From Pseudoflavonifractor sp. AF19-9AC (GTDB lineage: Bacteria > Bacillota > Clostridia > Oscillospirales > Oscillospiraceae), in contig NZ_QUGI01000003.1 in assembly GCF_003478995.1 (NCBI RefSeq), forward strand, positions 248,001-312,000: DNA of 64,000 nt. Reading direction: 5' to 3'. Positions 7,726 through 16,956 of the stretch are shown here, one piece after another. The notes beneath the pieces are model-generated. The model searched no databases, was not told the DNA's origin, and was given only the letters and a program-made list of their open reading frames with translations. Position 1 is the stretch's first letter; every line of letters starts with the position of its first letter. A program made the translations under genes and the position numbers.

Positions 7726-9263
7726 ACAAAAGCAAGCTGACCTTCAAGCGCGTCTACCTCATCTATCTGGCTGTGCTGGTCCTGCTGGCTGGAGCAGCAC
7801 TGGGCTATGTGTACACCCTGCTGCGCCAGTACGAGGCCTCCCAGCCGGAGCAGCAGGTCTGGAAGGCGGTGGACCAGCTGGCCGTTCAGGCCGCTGACGG
7901 CACCTTTTTAAGTCTCTACGACCTGCCTAAGGCCACTCCCGGCTCCTTTGAGAAGGGCCGCGACCTGCAGAAGGAGTACCTGGCCCTCTACGGAGACCGG
8001 GAACACCTCAGCGTCGTCCGGGCCAACGGCGTCTCCCAGGGAGACACCTTGGAGTACCAGATTGAGAGCGGCGGCGTGGTGCTGGCCCGGGTAGGGCTGA
8101 AAGCGGAGGGGCCCGCCGTCACCAAGCTGGCCGTGTTCAGCATGCGGGACTGGGCCGTGGACTGGGTCCGCCCCGAGCTGGAGGCCCGCGACTACACCCT
8201 CACCGTCCCCACCTCCTTCTCCGTGACCCTGAACGGAACGCCGCTCACCGGCACCGAGGGCGACAACGGAGAGAGCACTTACACCGCCTCCGGTCTGTAT
8301 CTGCCCCCCGATTTCTCCATCACCGACGAGGCAGGCACCCCCGCCCGGTACACCATCCGGGACGGGAAAGTGCTGGCCGAGTACTTTAACTATACCCTCA
8401 CCCTCCCCTCCTCCCTCACCGTTCAGGTCAACGGCGAGACTTGGTCCGGAGAATCTCAGGGAACGGACCGGGTGCGCTATGTCATCACCATGCTGGACAA
8501 GCCCACGGTCACCATCTCCGACTGCTACGGCAACGAGATGAGCTACGAGGGCGGAAACAAGCTTCCCCTCACCAGTTACACCATTACCGCCGACGAGCGC
8601 TACTCCGTCCAGGTGGACGGGACGCCGGTTCCCCAGGAGGCCGTCACCCTTTCCCCCAACCCGGACTATCAGCACTTTGCCGACTATGTGGACAATCTGC
8701 CGCAGGTGTGCGTCTACTCGGTGGCAGTCCTCCGGGAGGATGCCCAGGTCACCGTGACGGACGGGCAGGGCAATCCCGTAGCCCTGGAGGAGGGCACCAC
8801 CACTTACGACTTCACCTCCCCCAGCGGCGGCCTGGACGAGGTGCCCGCAGAGGTGAGCAAGCAGGTGGATGTACTGAAGGTGGCTCAGGACTGGAGTCTT
8901 TTTATGACCAACGACTTGGCCTTCTCCAAGATCAAGGGCTATCTCATTTCCTCCTCCTACCAGTACGAGGTGGCACTGAAGTACGCCAACGGTGAGGACA
9001 TCACCTTTACCAGCCGTCACACCCTGATGAATCCCGCCTTTACCGACAGCGCGGTGACCAATTTCCACTGGATTACCGAGGACTGCTTCTCGGTGGACAT
9101 CCGCTTTGTGAAGCACATGCGCCTGTGGTACGGCACCCCGGTGGACGACCCCATGAACGACCGGTTCTACTTTGTCCGGTACGACGACACGGCAGATGAC
9201 GTGGACAATCCCACCTGGAAACTGGTGAGCATGAAGGAGATTCTGAATCATGCAGATGAATGA
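7722..9263 (+). CDS. Membrane-anchored extracellular protein of unknown function
   Basis: I do not recognise a named family in this 513-residue protein. It has one N-terminal membrane helix (about residues 11-32, after KSKLTFKR) and then an all-extracellular, beta-rich region. At least three stretches look alike (YTLTVPTSFSVTLNG, YTLTLPSSLTVQVNG, SYTITADERYSVQVDG), so it seems to contain repeated small beta domains. The C-terminal part resembles an NTF2-like or tightly folded module. Its place between a sugar transferase and a phosphodiester glycosidase suggests a role in assembly or display of a surface glycan. It starts in a 4-base overlap with the transferase. Confidence 0.7.
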   Translation: MNKSKLTFKRVYLIYLAVLVLLAGAALGYVYTLLRQYEASQPEQQVWKAVDQLAVQAADGTFLSLYDLPKATPGSFEKGRDLQKEYLALYGDREHLSVVRANGVSQGDTLEYQIESGGVVLARVGLKAEGPAVTKLAVFSMRDWAVDWVRPELEARDYTLTVPTSFSVTLNGTPLTGTEGDNGESTYTASGLYLPPDFSITDEAGTPARYTIRDGKVLAEYFNYTLTLPSSLTVQVNGETWSGESQGTDRVRYVITMLDKPTVTISDCYGNEMSYEGGNKLPLTSYTITADERYSVQVDGTPVPQEAVTLSPNPDYQHFADYVDNLPQVCVYSVAVLREDAQVTVTDGQGNPVALEEGTTTYDFTSPSGGLDEVPAEVSKQVDVLKVAQDWSLFMTNDLAFSKIKGYLISSSYQYEVALKYANGEDITFTSRHTLMNPAFTDSAVTNFHWITEDCFSVDIRFVKHMRLWYGTPVDDPMNDRFYFVRYDDTADDVDNPTWKLVSMKEILNHADE

Positions 9264-10389
9264 ACAGAACATAGAACCCGTCGGCAGCCCGTCCCGTGGT
9301 GGAAAACGGGTTCAGCCCGGGGGCGAACTTTGGCGTAAAATTGGGAAGATCGCCCTGCGGGCCCTGGCCTGCGTGCTGACTCTGGCAGGCGCGCTGGTGA
9401 TCACGGTACTGCTCAGCCTGCGCATGATCTGCTCCGACGCCTTCCCCACCGCCCAGCAGATGTTTGTGACCACCATTTTGGAAACCGGCCAGATGAAGTT
9501 TCTGGCCTCCTGGTTTTTAAGCCCGGAGGAGATCCAGGCTATTGTGGACCAGAACTCCATGCAGGCTCTGGACGCCCAGGTGGACTCCACCCTGATCCAC
9601 ATCGGCGGCAGCGGCCAGGTGGACACCGGCGGTACCGGGACAGCGGAGCAGGATATTGAAGTGGTGGAGGTGGCAGGAGCCACCTATACCGGCACCATGA
9701 TGATCGTCAAGGACCCCTCCCGGGTGAGCCTTGCCACCATATACCCCTGGCGGGACGAGGGCGTTACCCTGGACCAGCTGGTAAAGGACAGCGGGGCCAT
9801 CGCCGGCATCAACGGCGGCCTTTATAACTCCACCAACAACACCGGGGGACGGCCTCTGGGCGTCATCGTCTCCCACGGGGAGATTCAGTTCAACAAGCCC
9901 CACCAGTACCCCGGACTGGTGCTGGTAGGGTTTACGGAGGACCACCTGCTGCAGATCATCGACATCGACGGCATGAGCGCCGCCCAGGTGGAGGAGCTGG
10001 TCAAGAAGGAAAAGATTCGGGACGCAGTCACCTTCCAGGAGGAGGCCAGCGACACCAACAACCACTTTGTCCAGCTCATCATCAACAACGAGGCCCGGGA
10101 TATGAAGGGCCAGGGCAGCGGTCTCAACCCCCGCACTGCCATCGGCCAGCGGGCAGACGGCGCCGTGCTGCTGTTCGTCACCGACGGCCGGGGCAAGTCC
10201 GGACACCTTGGCGCCTCCAGCGGCGACCTGATTTCTGTGATGCAGCAGTTCGGCGCAGTGAATGCCGCCAATCTGGACGGAGGCAGCTCCTCCTGCATGT
10301 ACTACGACGGGGAGTATCTGATGCCCAGCGTGACCTTCTACTACGCAAATTCCTCCTGGAAGCTGCCTGCCGGCTTTGTGGTAAGCTGA
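9250..10389 (+). CDS. Membrane-anchored phosphodiester glycosidase family protein (NAGPA/DUF2233)
   Basis: This 379-residue protein has a membrane helix near residues 33-57 and then an extracellular NAGPA-type domain. Family hallmarks are visible: AGINGGLY, LNPRTAIGQRADGAVLLFV and NAANLDGGSSSCMYYDG. Members cleave GlcNAc-phosphodiester bonds and many are linked to exopolysaccharide metabolism. The start overlaps the previous gene by 14 bases. It is last in the four-gene operon and is closed by a strong terminator. With the PIG-L deacetylase and lipid-linked sugar transferase, it suggests maturation of a phosphodiester-linked or GlcNAc-containing wall polymer. Confidence 0.9.
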   Translation: MQMNEQNIEPVGSPSRGGKRVQPGGELWRKIGKIALRALACVLTLAGALVITVLLSLRMICSDAFPTAQQMFVTTILETGQMKFLASWFLSPEEIQAIVDQNSMQALDAQVDSTLIHIGGSGQVDTGGTGTAEQDIEVVEVAGATYTGTMMIVKDPSRVSLATIYPWRDEGVTLDQLVKDSGAIAGINGGLYNSTNNTGGRPLGVIVSHGEIQFNKPHQYPGLVLVGFTEDHLLQIIDIDGMSAAQVEELVKKEKIRDAVTFQEEASDTNNHFVQLIINNEARDMKGQGSGLNPRTAIGQRADGAVLLFVTDGRGKSGHLGASSGDLISVMQQFGAVNAANLDGGSSSCMYYDGEYLMPSVTFYYANSSWKLPAGFVVS

Positions 10390-10392
10390 ATA

Positions 10393-10431
10393 AAAACCGG
10401 TCCGTGCCAAATATGCACGGACCGGTTTTTT
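10393..10431 (+). terminator. Terminator of the glycan operon
   Basis: A 15-bp perfect stem (AAAACCGGTCCGTGC and its complement) with a 7-base loop is followed by T residues. Confidence 0.9.
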
Positions 10432-10456
10432 ATCTGCCAAACAGAAAATCCTTCTC

Positions 10457-11383
10457 TCAAAAGATGCTCAGATACATCCGTTCAGACAATTGTTTCAGCA
10501 GCTGGATACCAGCCAGACTGTTTCCCTTTTCATCCAAAGCTGGGGCATAAATGCCAATGCCCATCCGGGTGGGCACCACAGCCATGATGCCTCCGCCCAC
10601 TCCGCTTTTAGCGGGAACCCCCACATCCACGGCGAAGTTGCCCGACCCGTCGTACATACCGCAGGTCATAAGGACCGCATTCACATAGTGGGCATACCGG
10701 GCAGAGAATATCCGTTCCTCCGTCTGAGGCAGCTTGCCCCGATTGGCCAGCACAAAGGCGATGCGGGCCAGGTCCCGGCTGTTCACCGACATGGAACAGG
10801 CCTTGAAGTAGCAGTCCAGAACTTCCTCCACGTCATCCTCGATCATGCCGTTGCTCTTGAGCAGGTAGGCCAGGGCCCGGTTTTTGCTCCCCGTACGCTT
10901 CTCCGAGTGATAGACCGCCTCGTCCACCTGGATCTCCGGATCTCCGGCCAGCTTTCGGGTCAGTTCCAGCACCCGCCGGAACTTCTCCTCATAGGTCTCT
11001 CCCCGGATCAGGGTACACATAGCGATGGCTCCCATGTTCACCATGGGGTTCAGGTGGTCGCTGTGCAGGGTCTGGTCCGTCACATTGATGGCGTCAAAGG
11101 GCTTGCCTGTGGCCTCCACCCCTACCCGGGCGTGGACATACTCCTCCCCATTGTCCATAAGGGCCTGCAGCAGCAGGATAGGCTTTACCACGCTCTGAAT
11201 GGTAAAGCGCTTTTGGGCATCCCCCGATTGGTAGCACCGCCCGTCACTGCTGAGCACACAGATTCCCAGATCCGCCGGATTCGATTTCGCCAGCTCCGGA
11301 ATATAAGTAGCCACCTTTCCCTGAGTGGTAAAGGGACGGCACTCCTCCAACAGCTTGTCCAGCAATTCTTCCATTGCTTCCAT
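10457..11383 (-). CDS. glsA: Glutaminase A
   Basis: This 308-residue cytoplasmic enzyme hydrolyses L-glutamine to glutamate and ammonia. It has the serine-dependent beta-lactamase-like fold with the catalytic Ser-X-X-Lys at S64-K67 in TIQSVVKP, the conserved NPMVNMGAI region, and SGVGGGIMAVVPTRMGIGIYAP near the C-terminus. Length and motifs are complete for the GlsA family. It is monocistronic or paired with the sodium symporter downstream on the same strand, but a hairpin lies between them. The family can contribute to acid tolerance and nitrogen supply; regulation cannot be seen. Confidence 0.96.
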   Translation of the reverse strand: MEAMEELLDKLLEECRPFTTQGKVATYIPELAKSNPADLGICVLSSDGRCYQSGDAQKRFTIQSVVKPILLLQALMDNGEEYVHARVGVEATGKPFDAINVTDQTLHSDHLNPMVNMGAIAMCTLIRGETYEEKFRRVLELTRKLAGDPEIQVDEAVYHSEKRTGSKNRALAYLLKSNGMIEDDVEEVLDCYFKACSMSVNSRDLARIAFVLANRGKLPQTEERIFSARYAHYVNAVLMTCGMYDGSGNFAVDVGVPAKSGVGGGIMAVVPTRMGIGIYAPALDEKGNSLAGIQLLKQLSERMYLSIF

Positions 11384-11443
11384 TCCTCCACTTTTCCAGT
11401 CTGGTTCGGTTCATTTTACGGTCTGTGCCTCTGTTTGTCAACT

Positions 11444-11482
11444 AAAAAAGCCACCGTCGAAGGATTCGGCGGTGACTTTTTT
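11444..11482. terminator. Hairpin between glsA and the symporter
   Basis: AAAAAAG with an imperfect GC stem (CCACCG / CGGTG) and TTTTTTC on the other side. The A and T runs let it act in both directions. Confidence 0.6.
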
Positions 11483-11492
11483 CTTCTTAATC

Positions 11493-12911
11493 TTATGCTC
11501 CAAACAGAGCGCTCAGCTGCTGCCAAATTTTGAACTTGTCGTTGTAGCCAAAGACAAAAATGATGAGCATGATGATGGGCAGGATATAGGTCACATAGAA
11601 CCGCACCCACCGGGGGAACTTCAGACCGGAACCCGTGTTGGCCTCCGCCAGGAAGCTTTCCCAGCCCCAGCCGCGGCGGCTGACGCAGAAGAGCAGATAG
11701 ACCAGAGAGCCCAGGGGCAACAGATTGTTGCTGACGATGAAGTCCTCCAGGTCCATCACGCCGCTGTTCGCACCGAAGGGCTGGAATCCAGAGAGCACAT
11801 TGAAGCCCAGCAGGCAGGGCAAGGACAGGATAATAATGGCCACCGTGTTGATGGCCACCGCCTTTTTGCGGCTCCAGCCCCACTTGTCAATGCAGAAGGA
11901 GAGGATGTTCTCGAATACAGCAATGACGGTGGACAGGGCGGCAAAGGACATAAACACAAAGAACAAAGCACCCCACACTCGGCCCATAGGCATGGCGTTG
12001 AAGACATTGGGCAGGGTGATGAAGATGAGGTTGGGGCCGGAGTCAGGGGACACGTCAAAGGCAAAGCAGGCAGGGAAAATAATGAGACCCGCGGTAAAGG
12101 CCACAAAGGTGTCCAGCACACCCACCCGAACGGCCTCACCAGCCAGGGAGTGCTCCTTGCCAATGTAGCTGCCGAAGATGGCCAAGGCACCGATGCCCAG
12201 AGACAGGGTGAAGAAGGCCTGTCCCATGGCGGCATACACCGCCTCGCCCAGGATGAAGTTGCCCTCGGCATCATAGGTCAGGTTGTGGAAGTTGGGCATG
12301 AGGTAGAACTTCAGACCCTCGCCGGCCCCCTCCAGCAAAATGGAGTTGACCGCCAGCACCACCATCAGGGCCAGCAGGCAGAGCATCATCACCTTGGTGA
12401 CCTTCTCCACGCCGTTCTGCAGGCCCTGGGAGCAGATGAGCATGCACAGCACCACCACGATGACCATAAAGACGGCCATCAGGCCGGGCTGGCCCATAAG
12501 AGCGCTGAACTCATTGCCCACACCGGCGGTGTCCAGACCCACAAAGTCGCCCTTGGCCATCTTGAAGAAGTACAGCAGCAGCCATCCGGCGATGGTGGTG
12601 TAGTACATCATGAGCAGATAATTGCCTGCAATGCCGAACCAGCTGTAAATATGCCACTTGGTCCCCTTGGGCTCAAGAGCATGGAAGGACAGGGCAATGC
12701 TCTTCTGGCTGGCACGGCCCACGGAAAACTCCATGACCATGACCGGAAGGCCCATGATCACCAGAAACAGCAGATAGATCAGCACGAAGGCCGCGCCGCC
12801 GTACTGTCCTGTAATATAGGGGAAGCGCCACACGTTGCCCAAGCCGATGGCACACCCCGCAGAGATGAGCAGGAAGCCCAACCGCGAGGAAAAGCTCTCC
12901 CGTTTTTCCAT
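11493..12911 (-). CDS. Sodium-dependent (NSS/SNF) transporter
   Basis: This 472-residue membrane protein has the neurotransmitter:sodium symporter signature: FLLISAGCAIGLGNVWRFPY in helix 1 with the unwound centre, then YGGAAFVLIYLL, and FASL-like SFAALSTVIAVFE in the helix 8 region. About 11-12 hydrophobic segments are present. It should import an amino acid or related substrate with sodium. GAAAGGAAGTG upstream points to the ATG at 12911; 16 earlier codons are probably untranslated. Its neighbour glsA suggests, without proof, a glutamine or glutamate connection. Confidence 0.93.
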   Translation of the reverse strand: MEKRESFSSRLGFLLISAGCAIGLGNVWRFPYITGQYGGAAFVLIYLLFLVIMGLPVMVMEFSVGRASQKSIALSFHALEPKGTKWHIYSWFGIAGNYLLMMYYTTIAGWLLLYFFKMAKGDFVGLDTAGVGNEFSALMGQPGLMAVFMVIVVVLCMLICSQGLQNGVEKVTKVMMLCLLALMVVLAVNSILLEGAGEGLKFYLMPNFHNLTYDAEGNFILGEAVYAAMGQAFFTLSLGIGALAIFGSYIGKEHSLAGEAVRVGVLDTFVAFTAGLIIFPACFAFDVSPDSGPNLIFITLPNVFNAMPMGRVWGALFFVFMSFAALSTVIAVFENILSFCIDKWGWSRKKAVAINTVAIIILSLPCLLGFNVLSGFQPFGANSGVMDLEDFIVSNNLLPLGSLVYLLFCVSRRGWGWESFLAEANTGSGLKFPRWVRFYVTYILPIIMLIIFVFGYNDKFKIWQQLSALFGA

Positions 12912-13039
12912 AAAACAAAACACTTCCTTTCCCGGCGCCGCTTTCGCCGCGCCGCACACAATGCTTTATTGTACTCGTTTTTTCCCCAACGGTCAATGCA
13001 ATTTTCCGATCCTTTTCGCCGAAGATTCCTTGCATGAAA

Positions 13040-13072
13040 CAGGGCGCGCCTGCATCCTCGCGGCGCGCCCTG
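13040..13072 (-). terminator. Terminator of the fatty acid synthesis operon
   Basis: An 11-bp perfect stem (CAGGGCGCGCC / GGCGCGCCCTG) lies 18 bases after the marR stop and is followed on the minus strand by TTTCATG. Confidence 0.75.
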
Positions 13073-13089
13073 CACGGATTCAAATCGGT

Positions 13090-13530
13090 TTACTTCAGCT
13101 CCACTTCCGGCATCAGCTCCTGGCCTACCACCTGGAGCATACGGTCCAGCTCCACTGCCTCTTCCTGGGTGAAACGAGTCTTGACCCGATCCATAACCTC
13201 TTTCAGGTAGTTGCTGCTGATGTTGTAATATTCCATATACTTCTTGGTAGGACGCAGGTGATATTCCCGCCGGTCATGGGAGGACTGTACCTTCTCCACA
13301 TACCCCTTTTGAATGAGGTTGTTTACCTTATAGGCGGCATTGGGCGAGGAGATGTGGACAAAGGAGGCAAATTCATTGATGGTCGGCTCCTTCAGGGCCA
13401 GAATAATCTCCATACAGAAGGTCTCCACCGCCGTCAGGCTGGCCTCCCGGTTCTGGAACCGAGAAAAGATCTCCTGGTAAAAATGCAGTTTAAATTTGGT
13501 GTACACCTGAGAAAAGCTCTCCTCCAGCAT
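13090..13530 (-). CDS. MarR family regulator, probable FabT-like control of fatty acid synthesis
   Basis: This 146-residue protein has a MarR winged helix: LTAVETFCMEIILALKEPTINEFASFVHIS, SSPNAAYKVNNLIQKGYVEKV as recognition helix, and the wing SSHDRREYHLRPT. It starts at the ATG at 13530, 8 bases after AGGAGG. It is the last gene of the acc-fab operon, 46 bases after fabZ. FabT of streptococci is a MarR protein that represses the fab genes when acyl-ACP is present. The two palindromes at the operon promoter (22697-22724) are the likely targets, so feedback autoregulation is inferred from position and family. Confidence 0.88.
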   Translation of the reverse strand: MLEESFSQVYTKFKLHFYQEIFSRFQNREASLTAVETFCMEIILALKEPTINEFASFVHISSPNAAYKVNNLIQKGYVEKVQSSHDRREYHLRPTKKYMEYYNISSNYLKEVMDRVKTRFTQEEAVELDRMLQVVGQELMPEVELK

Positions 13531-13576
13531 TGCGATTCCTCCTCTCGCCTTTCCAGTATAACAAACTCGAACCAGC

Positions 13577-14023
13577 TCAGCAAGAGGCACTTGGTCTGTC
13601 GGTCAGGGCGAAGGTCAGCTCCGCCTTACAGGCCGTCTTTCCGTTTACCTTGGCCGTGGCCGTCCCGAAGCCCACCGGGCCCCAGCGGGTGGTCAGCTCG
13701 CACTCCAGTTCCAGCACGTCCCCGGGACGCACCTGCTGCTTGAAGCGGGCATTCTTGATGCCCCCGAAGAGGGCCAGCTTGCCCTTGTTCTCCTCTTCGG
13801 TGAGAATAGCCACCGCACCCACCTGGGCCAGAGCCTCGATGATGAGGACACCGGGCATCACCTTGAAGCCGGGAAAGTGGCCCTGGAAGAAGGGCTCGTT
13901 GGCGGTGACGCACTTAATGCCCTTGGCACTCTGGCCGGGGGTGCACTCCACGATCTTATCCACCAGCAGGAAGGGATAGCGGTGGGGCAGCAGCTGCTCA
14001 ATCTGGTCAATATTCAGCTCCAT
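13577..14023 (-). CDS. fabZ: 3-hydroxyacyl-ACP dehydratase
   Basis: This 148-residue hot-dog-fold enzyme removes water from 3-hydroxyacyl-ACP to give trans-2-enoyl-ACP. Conserved features are [14 protein letters not shown] at the N-terminus, catalytic His49 in [11 protein letters not shown] and Glu63 in [10 protein letters not shown]. It is full length and sits 3 bases after fabF, so it is translated with it. No separate fabA or fabM-type isomerase is present in this operon, so how unsaturated acids are made is not shown here. Confidence 0.96.
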   Translation of the reverse strand: MELNIDQIEQLLPHRYPFLLVDKIVECTPGQSAKGIKCVTANEPFFQGHFPGFKVMPGVLIIEALAQVGAVAILTEEENKGKLALFGGIKNARFKQQVRPGDVLELECELTTRWGPVGFGTATAKVNGKTACKAELTFALTDRPSASC

Positions 14024-14026
14024 CGT

Positions 14027-15268
14027 TTACTCCTCCCACTTCTTCAGCACAATGGCAGCGTTGTGGCCACCAAAGCCCAGAGAGTTGGACAGGGCCACCC
14101 GCACATCCGCCTTGCGGCCCTCATTGGGCACCACGTCCAGATCACAGGCGGGGTCGGGCACCTGATAGCCGATGGTGGCGGGGACAAAGCCGTCCTTCAG
14201 GGTCATGGCGGTGAAGATGGCCTCCACCGCGCCGGCGGCTCCCAGCAGGTGGCCGGTCATGGACTTGGTAGAGCTGACCATCATCTTACCGGCGTGATCG
14301 CCGAAGGTGGTGTGGATGGCGGCAGTCTCACAGGAGTCGTTCATGGAGGTGGAGGTGCCGTGGGCGTTGATATAGTCCACCGCATCGGGGGCAATGCCGG
14401 CGTCGGCCAGAGCCAGGGCCATGCAGGCCGCACCGCCTGCGCCGCCGGGGGCGGGAGCGGTGATGTGGTGGGCGTCACAGTTGGCGCCGTAGCCGATGAC
14501 CTCGGCGTAGATCTTGGCGTTCCGGGCCTTGGCGTGCTCATACTCCTCCAGCACCAGGATGCCGGCGCCCTCGCCCATAACAAAGCCGGAGCGCTCCGCG
14601 TCAAAGGGGATGGAGGCCCGCTTGGGGTCCTGGCTCTCAGACAGGGCCTTCATGGAGGTGAAGCCACCCATGGCCAGGGGAGCGATGGCAGCCTCGGCGC
14701 CGCCGCAGAGCATCACTTCGGCATAGCCGTCCCGGATGTGGCGGAAGGCGTCGCCCACCGCATTGGTACCGCCGGCGCAGGCCGTGACCACGCAGGTGCA
14801 CATGCCCTTGAAGCCATAGCGGATGGCCATGTGGCCTGCCGCCATGTTAGAGATGATCATGGGGATGACAAAGGGAGACACGGAGTCAAAGCCCCGGGCC
14901 AGGCCCCGCTCATAGGCGTCGCCCACCGTCTCGAAGCCGCCGATGCCGCTGGAGCAGATGACGCCGCAGCGATCCAGGTCCAGCTTCTCTCTTTCCAGTC
15001 CGCTGTCCTGCATGGCCTCCTCAGCGGCCACCAGGGCCAGCTGGCTGAAGCGGTCCATCCGCTTACACTCCCGCTTGCCCAGGATGCCCTCGGCGTCCAG
15101 ATTTTTTACCTCACCAGCCAGCTTCACCTTCATGTTGGAGATGTCATAGCGGGTGATGGGACCGATGCCGCACACGCCGTCCTTGGCGGCCTGCCAGCTC
15201 TCCGCCACCGAGTTGCCGATGGGGTTGACGGTGCCCATGCCGGTAATAACCACTCTGCGTTTTTCCAT
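14027..15268 (-). CDS. fabF: 3-oxoacyl-ACP synthase II
   Basis: This condensing enzyme of 413 residues elongates acyl-ACP with malonyl-ACP. The catalytic triad is present: Cys164 in VVTACAGGTN, His in NAHGTSTSMND, His in KSMTGHLLGAAG. The C-terminal NSLGFGGHNAAIVL is complete. AGAGGTG positions the ATG at 15268; the GTG three codons earlier overlaps that ribosome site. It lies 12 bases after fabG in the operon. Confidence 0.97.
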   Translation of the reverse strand: MEKRRVVITGMGTVNPIGNSVAESWQAAKDGVCGIGPITRYDISNMKVKLAGEVKNLDAEGILGKRECKRMDRFSQLALVAAEEAMQDSGLEREKLDLDRCGVICSSGIGGFETVGDAYERGLARGFDSVSPFVIPMIISNMAAGHMAIRYGFKGMCTCVVTACAGGTNAVGDAFRHIRDGYAEVMLCGGAEAAIAPLAMGGFTSMKALSESQDPKRASIPFDAERSGFVMGEGAGILVLEEYEHAKARNAKIYAEVIGYGANCDAHHITAPAPGGAGGAACMALALADAGIAPDAVDYINAHGTSTSMNDSCETAAIHTTFGDHAGKMMVSSTKSMTGHLLGAAGAVEAIFTAMTLKDGFVPATIGYQVPDPACDLDVVPNEGRKADVRVALSNSLGFGGHNAAIVLKKWEE

Positions 15269-15280
15269 ATCGTTCACCTC

Positions 15281-16024
15281 TCAAACCGCCATGCCGCCGT
15301 CCACACACAGCACCTGGCCGGTGATGTAGGCAGATTCGGGCCGGGCAAAGAAAACCACCGCCCGGGCCACATCCTCGGGCGCGCCGGGTTTCCCCATGGG
15401 GATAGTGGTGAGCATGGCGTTTTTGGCGTTCTCGGGCAACACGGAGGTCATATCCGTGTCGATGAAGCCGGGGGCCACCGCATTGACGGTGACGCCACGG
15501 GTGGCCAGCTCCTTGGCGGCCGACTTGGTGAGGCCCAGGATGCCCGCCTTGCTGGCCGAATAGCTGGTCTGGCCGGCGTTGCCCCGCAGGCCCACCACGC
15601 TGCTCATGCTGATGATGCGGCCGTAGCGCTGGCGCATCATCACCTTGGAGGCGGCCTTCATGCAGAAGTAGGCCCCCTTCAGGTTGGTGTCCAGCACCTT
15701 GTCAAAGTCCTCCGCCTTGGCGGTCATCAGCAGGCCGTCCCGGGTAATGCCCGCGTTGTTGACCAGGATATCCAGGTGTCCGAAGCGATCCTTCACCGCC
15801 TTAACTAGCTCCTCACAGGCGGCGGGATCGGCCACGTCGGCCTGGAAGGCCTCGGCCTCCACGCCCAGAGCCCGGCAGGCCTCCACCGTCTCCAGAGCGG
15901 CCTGCTCGTTTCCGGCGTAGTTCACGGCCACGCTGGCTCCCTGTCGGGCCAGCTCCAGGCAGATGGCCCGACCGATGCCCCGGCTTCCGCCGGTCACCAG
16001 GGCCACAGATTCCTTCATGGTCAT
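15281..16024 (-). CDS. fabG: 3-oxoacyl-ACP reductase
   Basis: This 247-residue short-chain dehydrogenase reduces 3-oxoacyl-ACP with NADPH. It shows the nucleotide motif TGGSRGIG, NNAG, the catalytic Ser/Tyr/Lys (SSVVG ... YSASKAG) and the C-terminal ITGQVLCVDGGMAV. Its start overlaps the fabD stop by 4 bases (ATGA), so translation is coupled. Confidence 0.97.
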   Translation of the reverse strand: MTMKESVALVTGGSRGIGRAICLELARQGASVAVNYAGNEQAALETVEACRALGVEAEAFQADVADPAACEELVKAVKDRFGHLDILVNNAGITRDGLLMTAKAEDFDKVLDTNLKGAYFCMKAASKVMMRQRYGRIISMSSVVGLRGNAGQTSYSASKAGILGLTKSAAKELATRGVTVNAVAPGFIDTDMTSVLPENAKNAMLTTIPMGKPGAPEDVARAVVFFARPESAYITGQVLCVDGGMAV

Positions 16025-16956
16025 AGGGCTTCTCCTTTCAGCGCCGCCGTCACCTTGACAAAGTTCTCGGCGGTATCAATGTTGTAGGTCTTAATGGAGG
16101 GGGCGGTCTTCTTCACAAAGGAAGAGAGGGTCTTGCCCGGCCCGATCTCCACGATGGTGTCAATGCCGTCCGCCTCCATGGCGCGGATGGTGTCCTCCCA
16201 GTAGACGGAGGACTGGACCTGGCGCTCCAGCAGGGCGGGAATGGTGTCCCCCTCCCCCATGGGCGCGCCCTTGCAGTTGAAGTAGACGGGCAGAGACATC
16301 TTGCCAAAGCAGATTTTTGTGAAGTGCTCGGCCAGCACGTCCCCGGCGGGCTTCATGAGCCCGGTGTGGAAGGGGCCGCTCACCTTCAGGGGCATACAGC
16401 GCTTGGCGCCCAGCTCGCGGGCCAGCTCCCCAGCCTTGTCCACCGCGGCCTTCTCGCCGCTGATGACCAGCTGACCGGGGCAGTTGTAGTTGCAGATCTG
16501 GACGGTGCCCAGCTGGGAAGCCTCCTGGCAGGCCTGCTGCAGCTTCTCCCGGTCCAGGCCCAGCACGGCGGTCATGCCGCACTCCAGTCCCTTAGCGGCC
16601 TCCTCCATGGCCCGGCCCCGGAGGGCTACGGTCTGGAGGACGGTTTCCTTATCAAACACTCCGGCACAGTAGAGGGCGGAGTACTCGCCCAGGGAGAGGC
16701 CGGCCGCCGCCTGGGGGCGGATGCCCGCCTCAAAGAGCAGGTCGGTGACACCCATGGCGAAGGCCACCATGCAGGGCTGGGTGTAGCGGGTCTGAGAGAG
16801 CCGCTCCTCCGGCCCCTCAAAGCACATCTCCTTCACATCAAAGCCCGCATCTGCCCCGTCCAGCAGGGCGCGGAAGGAGGGGTACTGCTCGTAGAAGTCC
16901 CGGCCCATGCCCACCTTCTGGCTGCCCTGACCGGCGTAGACAATGGCCAGCTTCAT
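16021..16956 (-). CDS. fabD: Malonyl CoA-acyl carrier protein transacylase
   Basis: This 311-residue enzyme moves malonyl from CoA to ACP. Seen are the N-terminal YAGQGSQKVGMG, the nucleophile serine in GLSLGEYSAL and the catalytic histidine in GPFHTGLM. Length is normal. It overlaps fabK by 4 bases upstream and fabG by 4 bases downstream. Confidence 0.97.
   Translation of the reverse strand: MKLAIVYAGQGSQKVGMGRDFYEQYPSFRALLDGADAGFDVKEMCFEGPEERLSQTRYTQPCMVAFAMGVTDLLFEAGIRPQAAAGLSLGEYSALYCAGVFDKETVLQTVALRGRAMEEAAKGLECGMTAVLGLDREKLQQACQEASQLGTVQICNYNCPGQLVISGEKAAVDKAGELARELGAKRCMPLKVSGPFHTGLMKPAGDVLAEHFTKICFGKMSLPVYFNCKGAPMGEGDTIPALLERQVQSSVYWEDTIRAMEADGIDTIVEIGPGKTLSSFVKKTAPSIKTYNIDTAENFVKVTAALKGEAL

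Noticed and set aside
7908..9272. 454-codon minus-strand ORF
   Set aside because: Shadow of the 513-residue exported protein, which has an operon overlap and ribosome signals.
11325..13037. 570-codon plus-strand ORF opposite glsA start and the sodium symporter
   Set aside because: The minus strand carries a clear NSS transporter; the plus translation is low-complexity His/Gln-rich and has no family.
13877..15808. 643-codon plus-strand ORF opposite fabZ, fabF and fabG
   Set aside because: It is the complement of three well-known genes; its His/Gly-rich translation is a typical product of GC-rich antisense reading.
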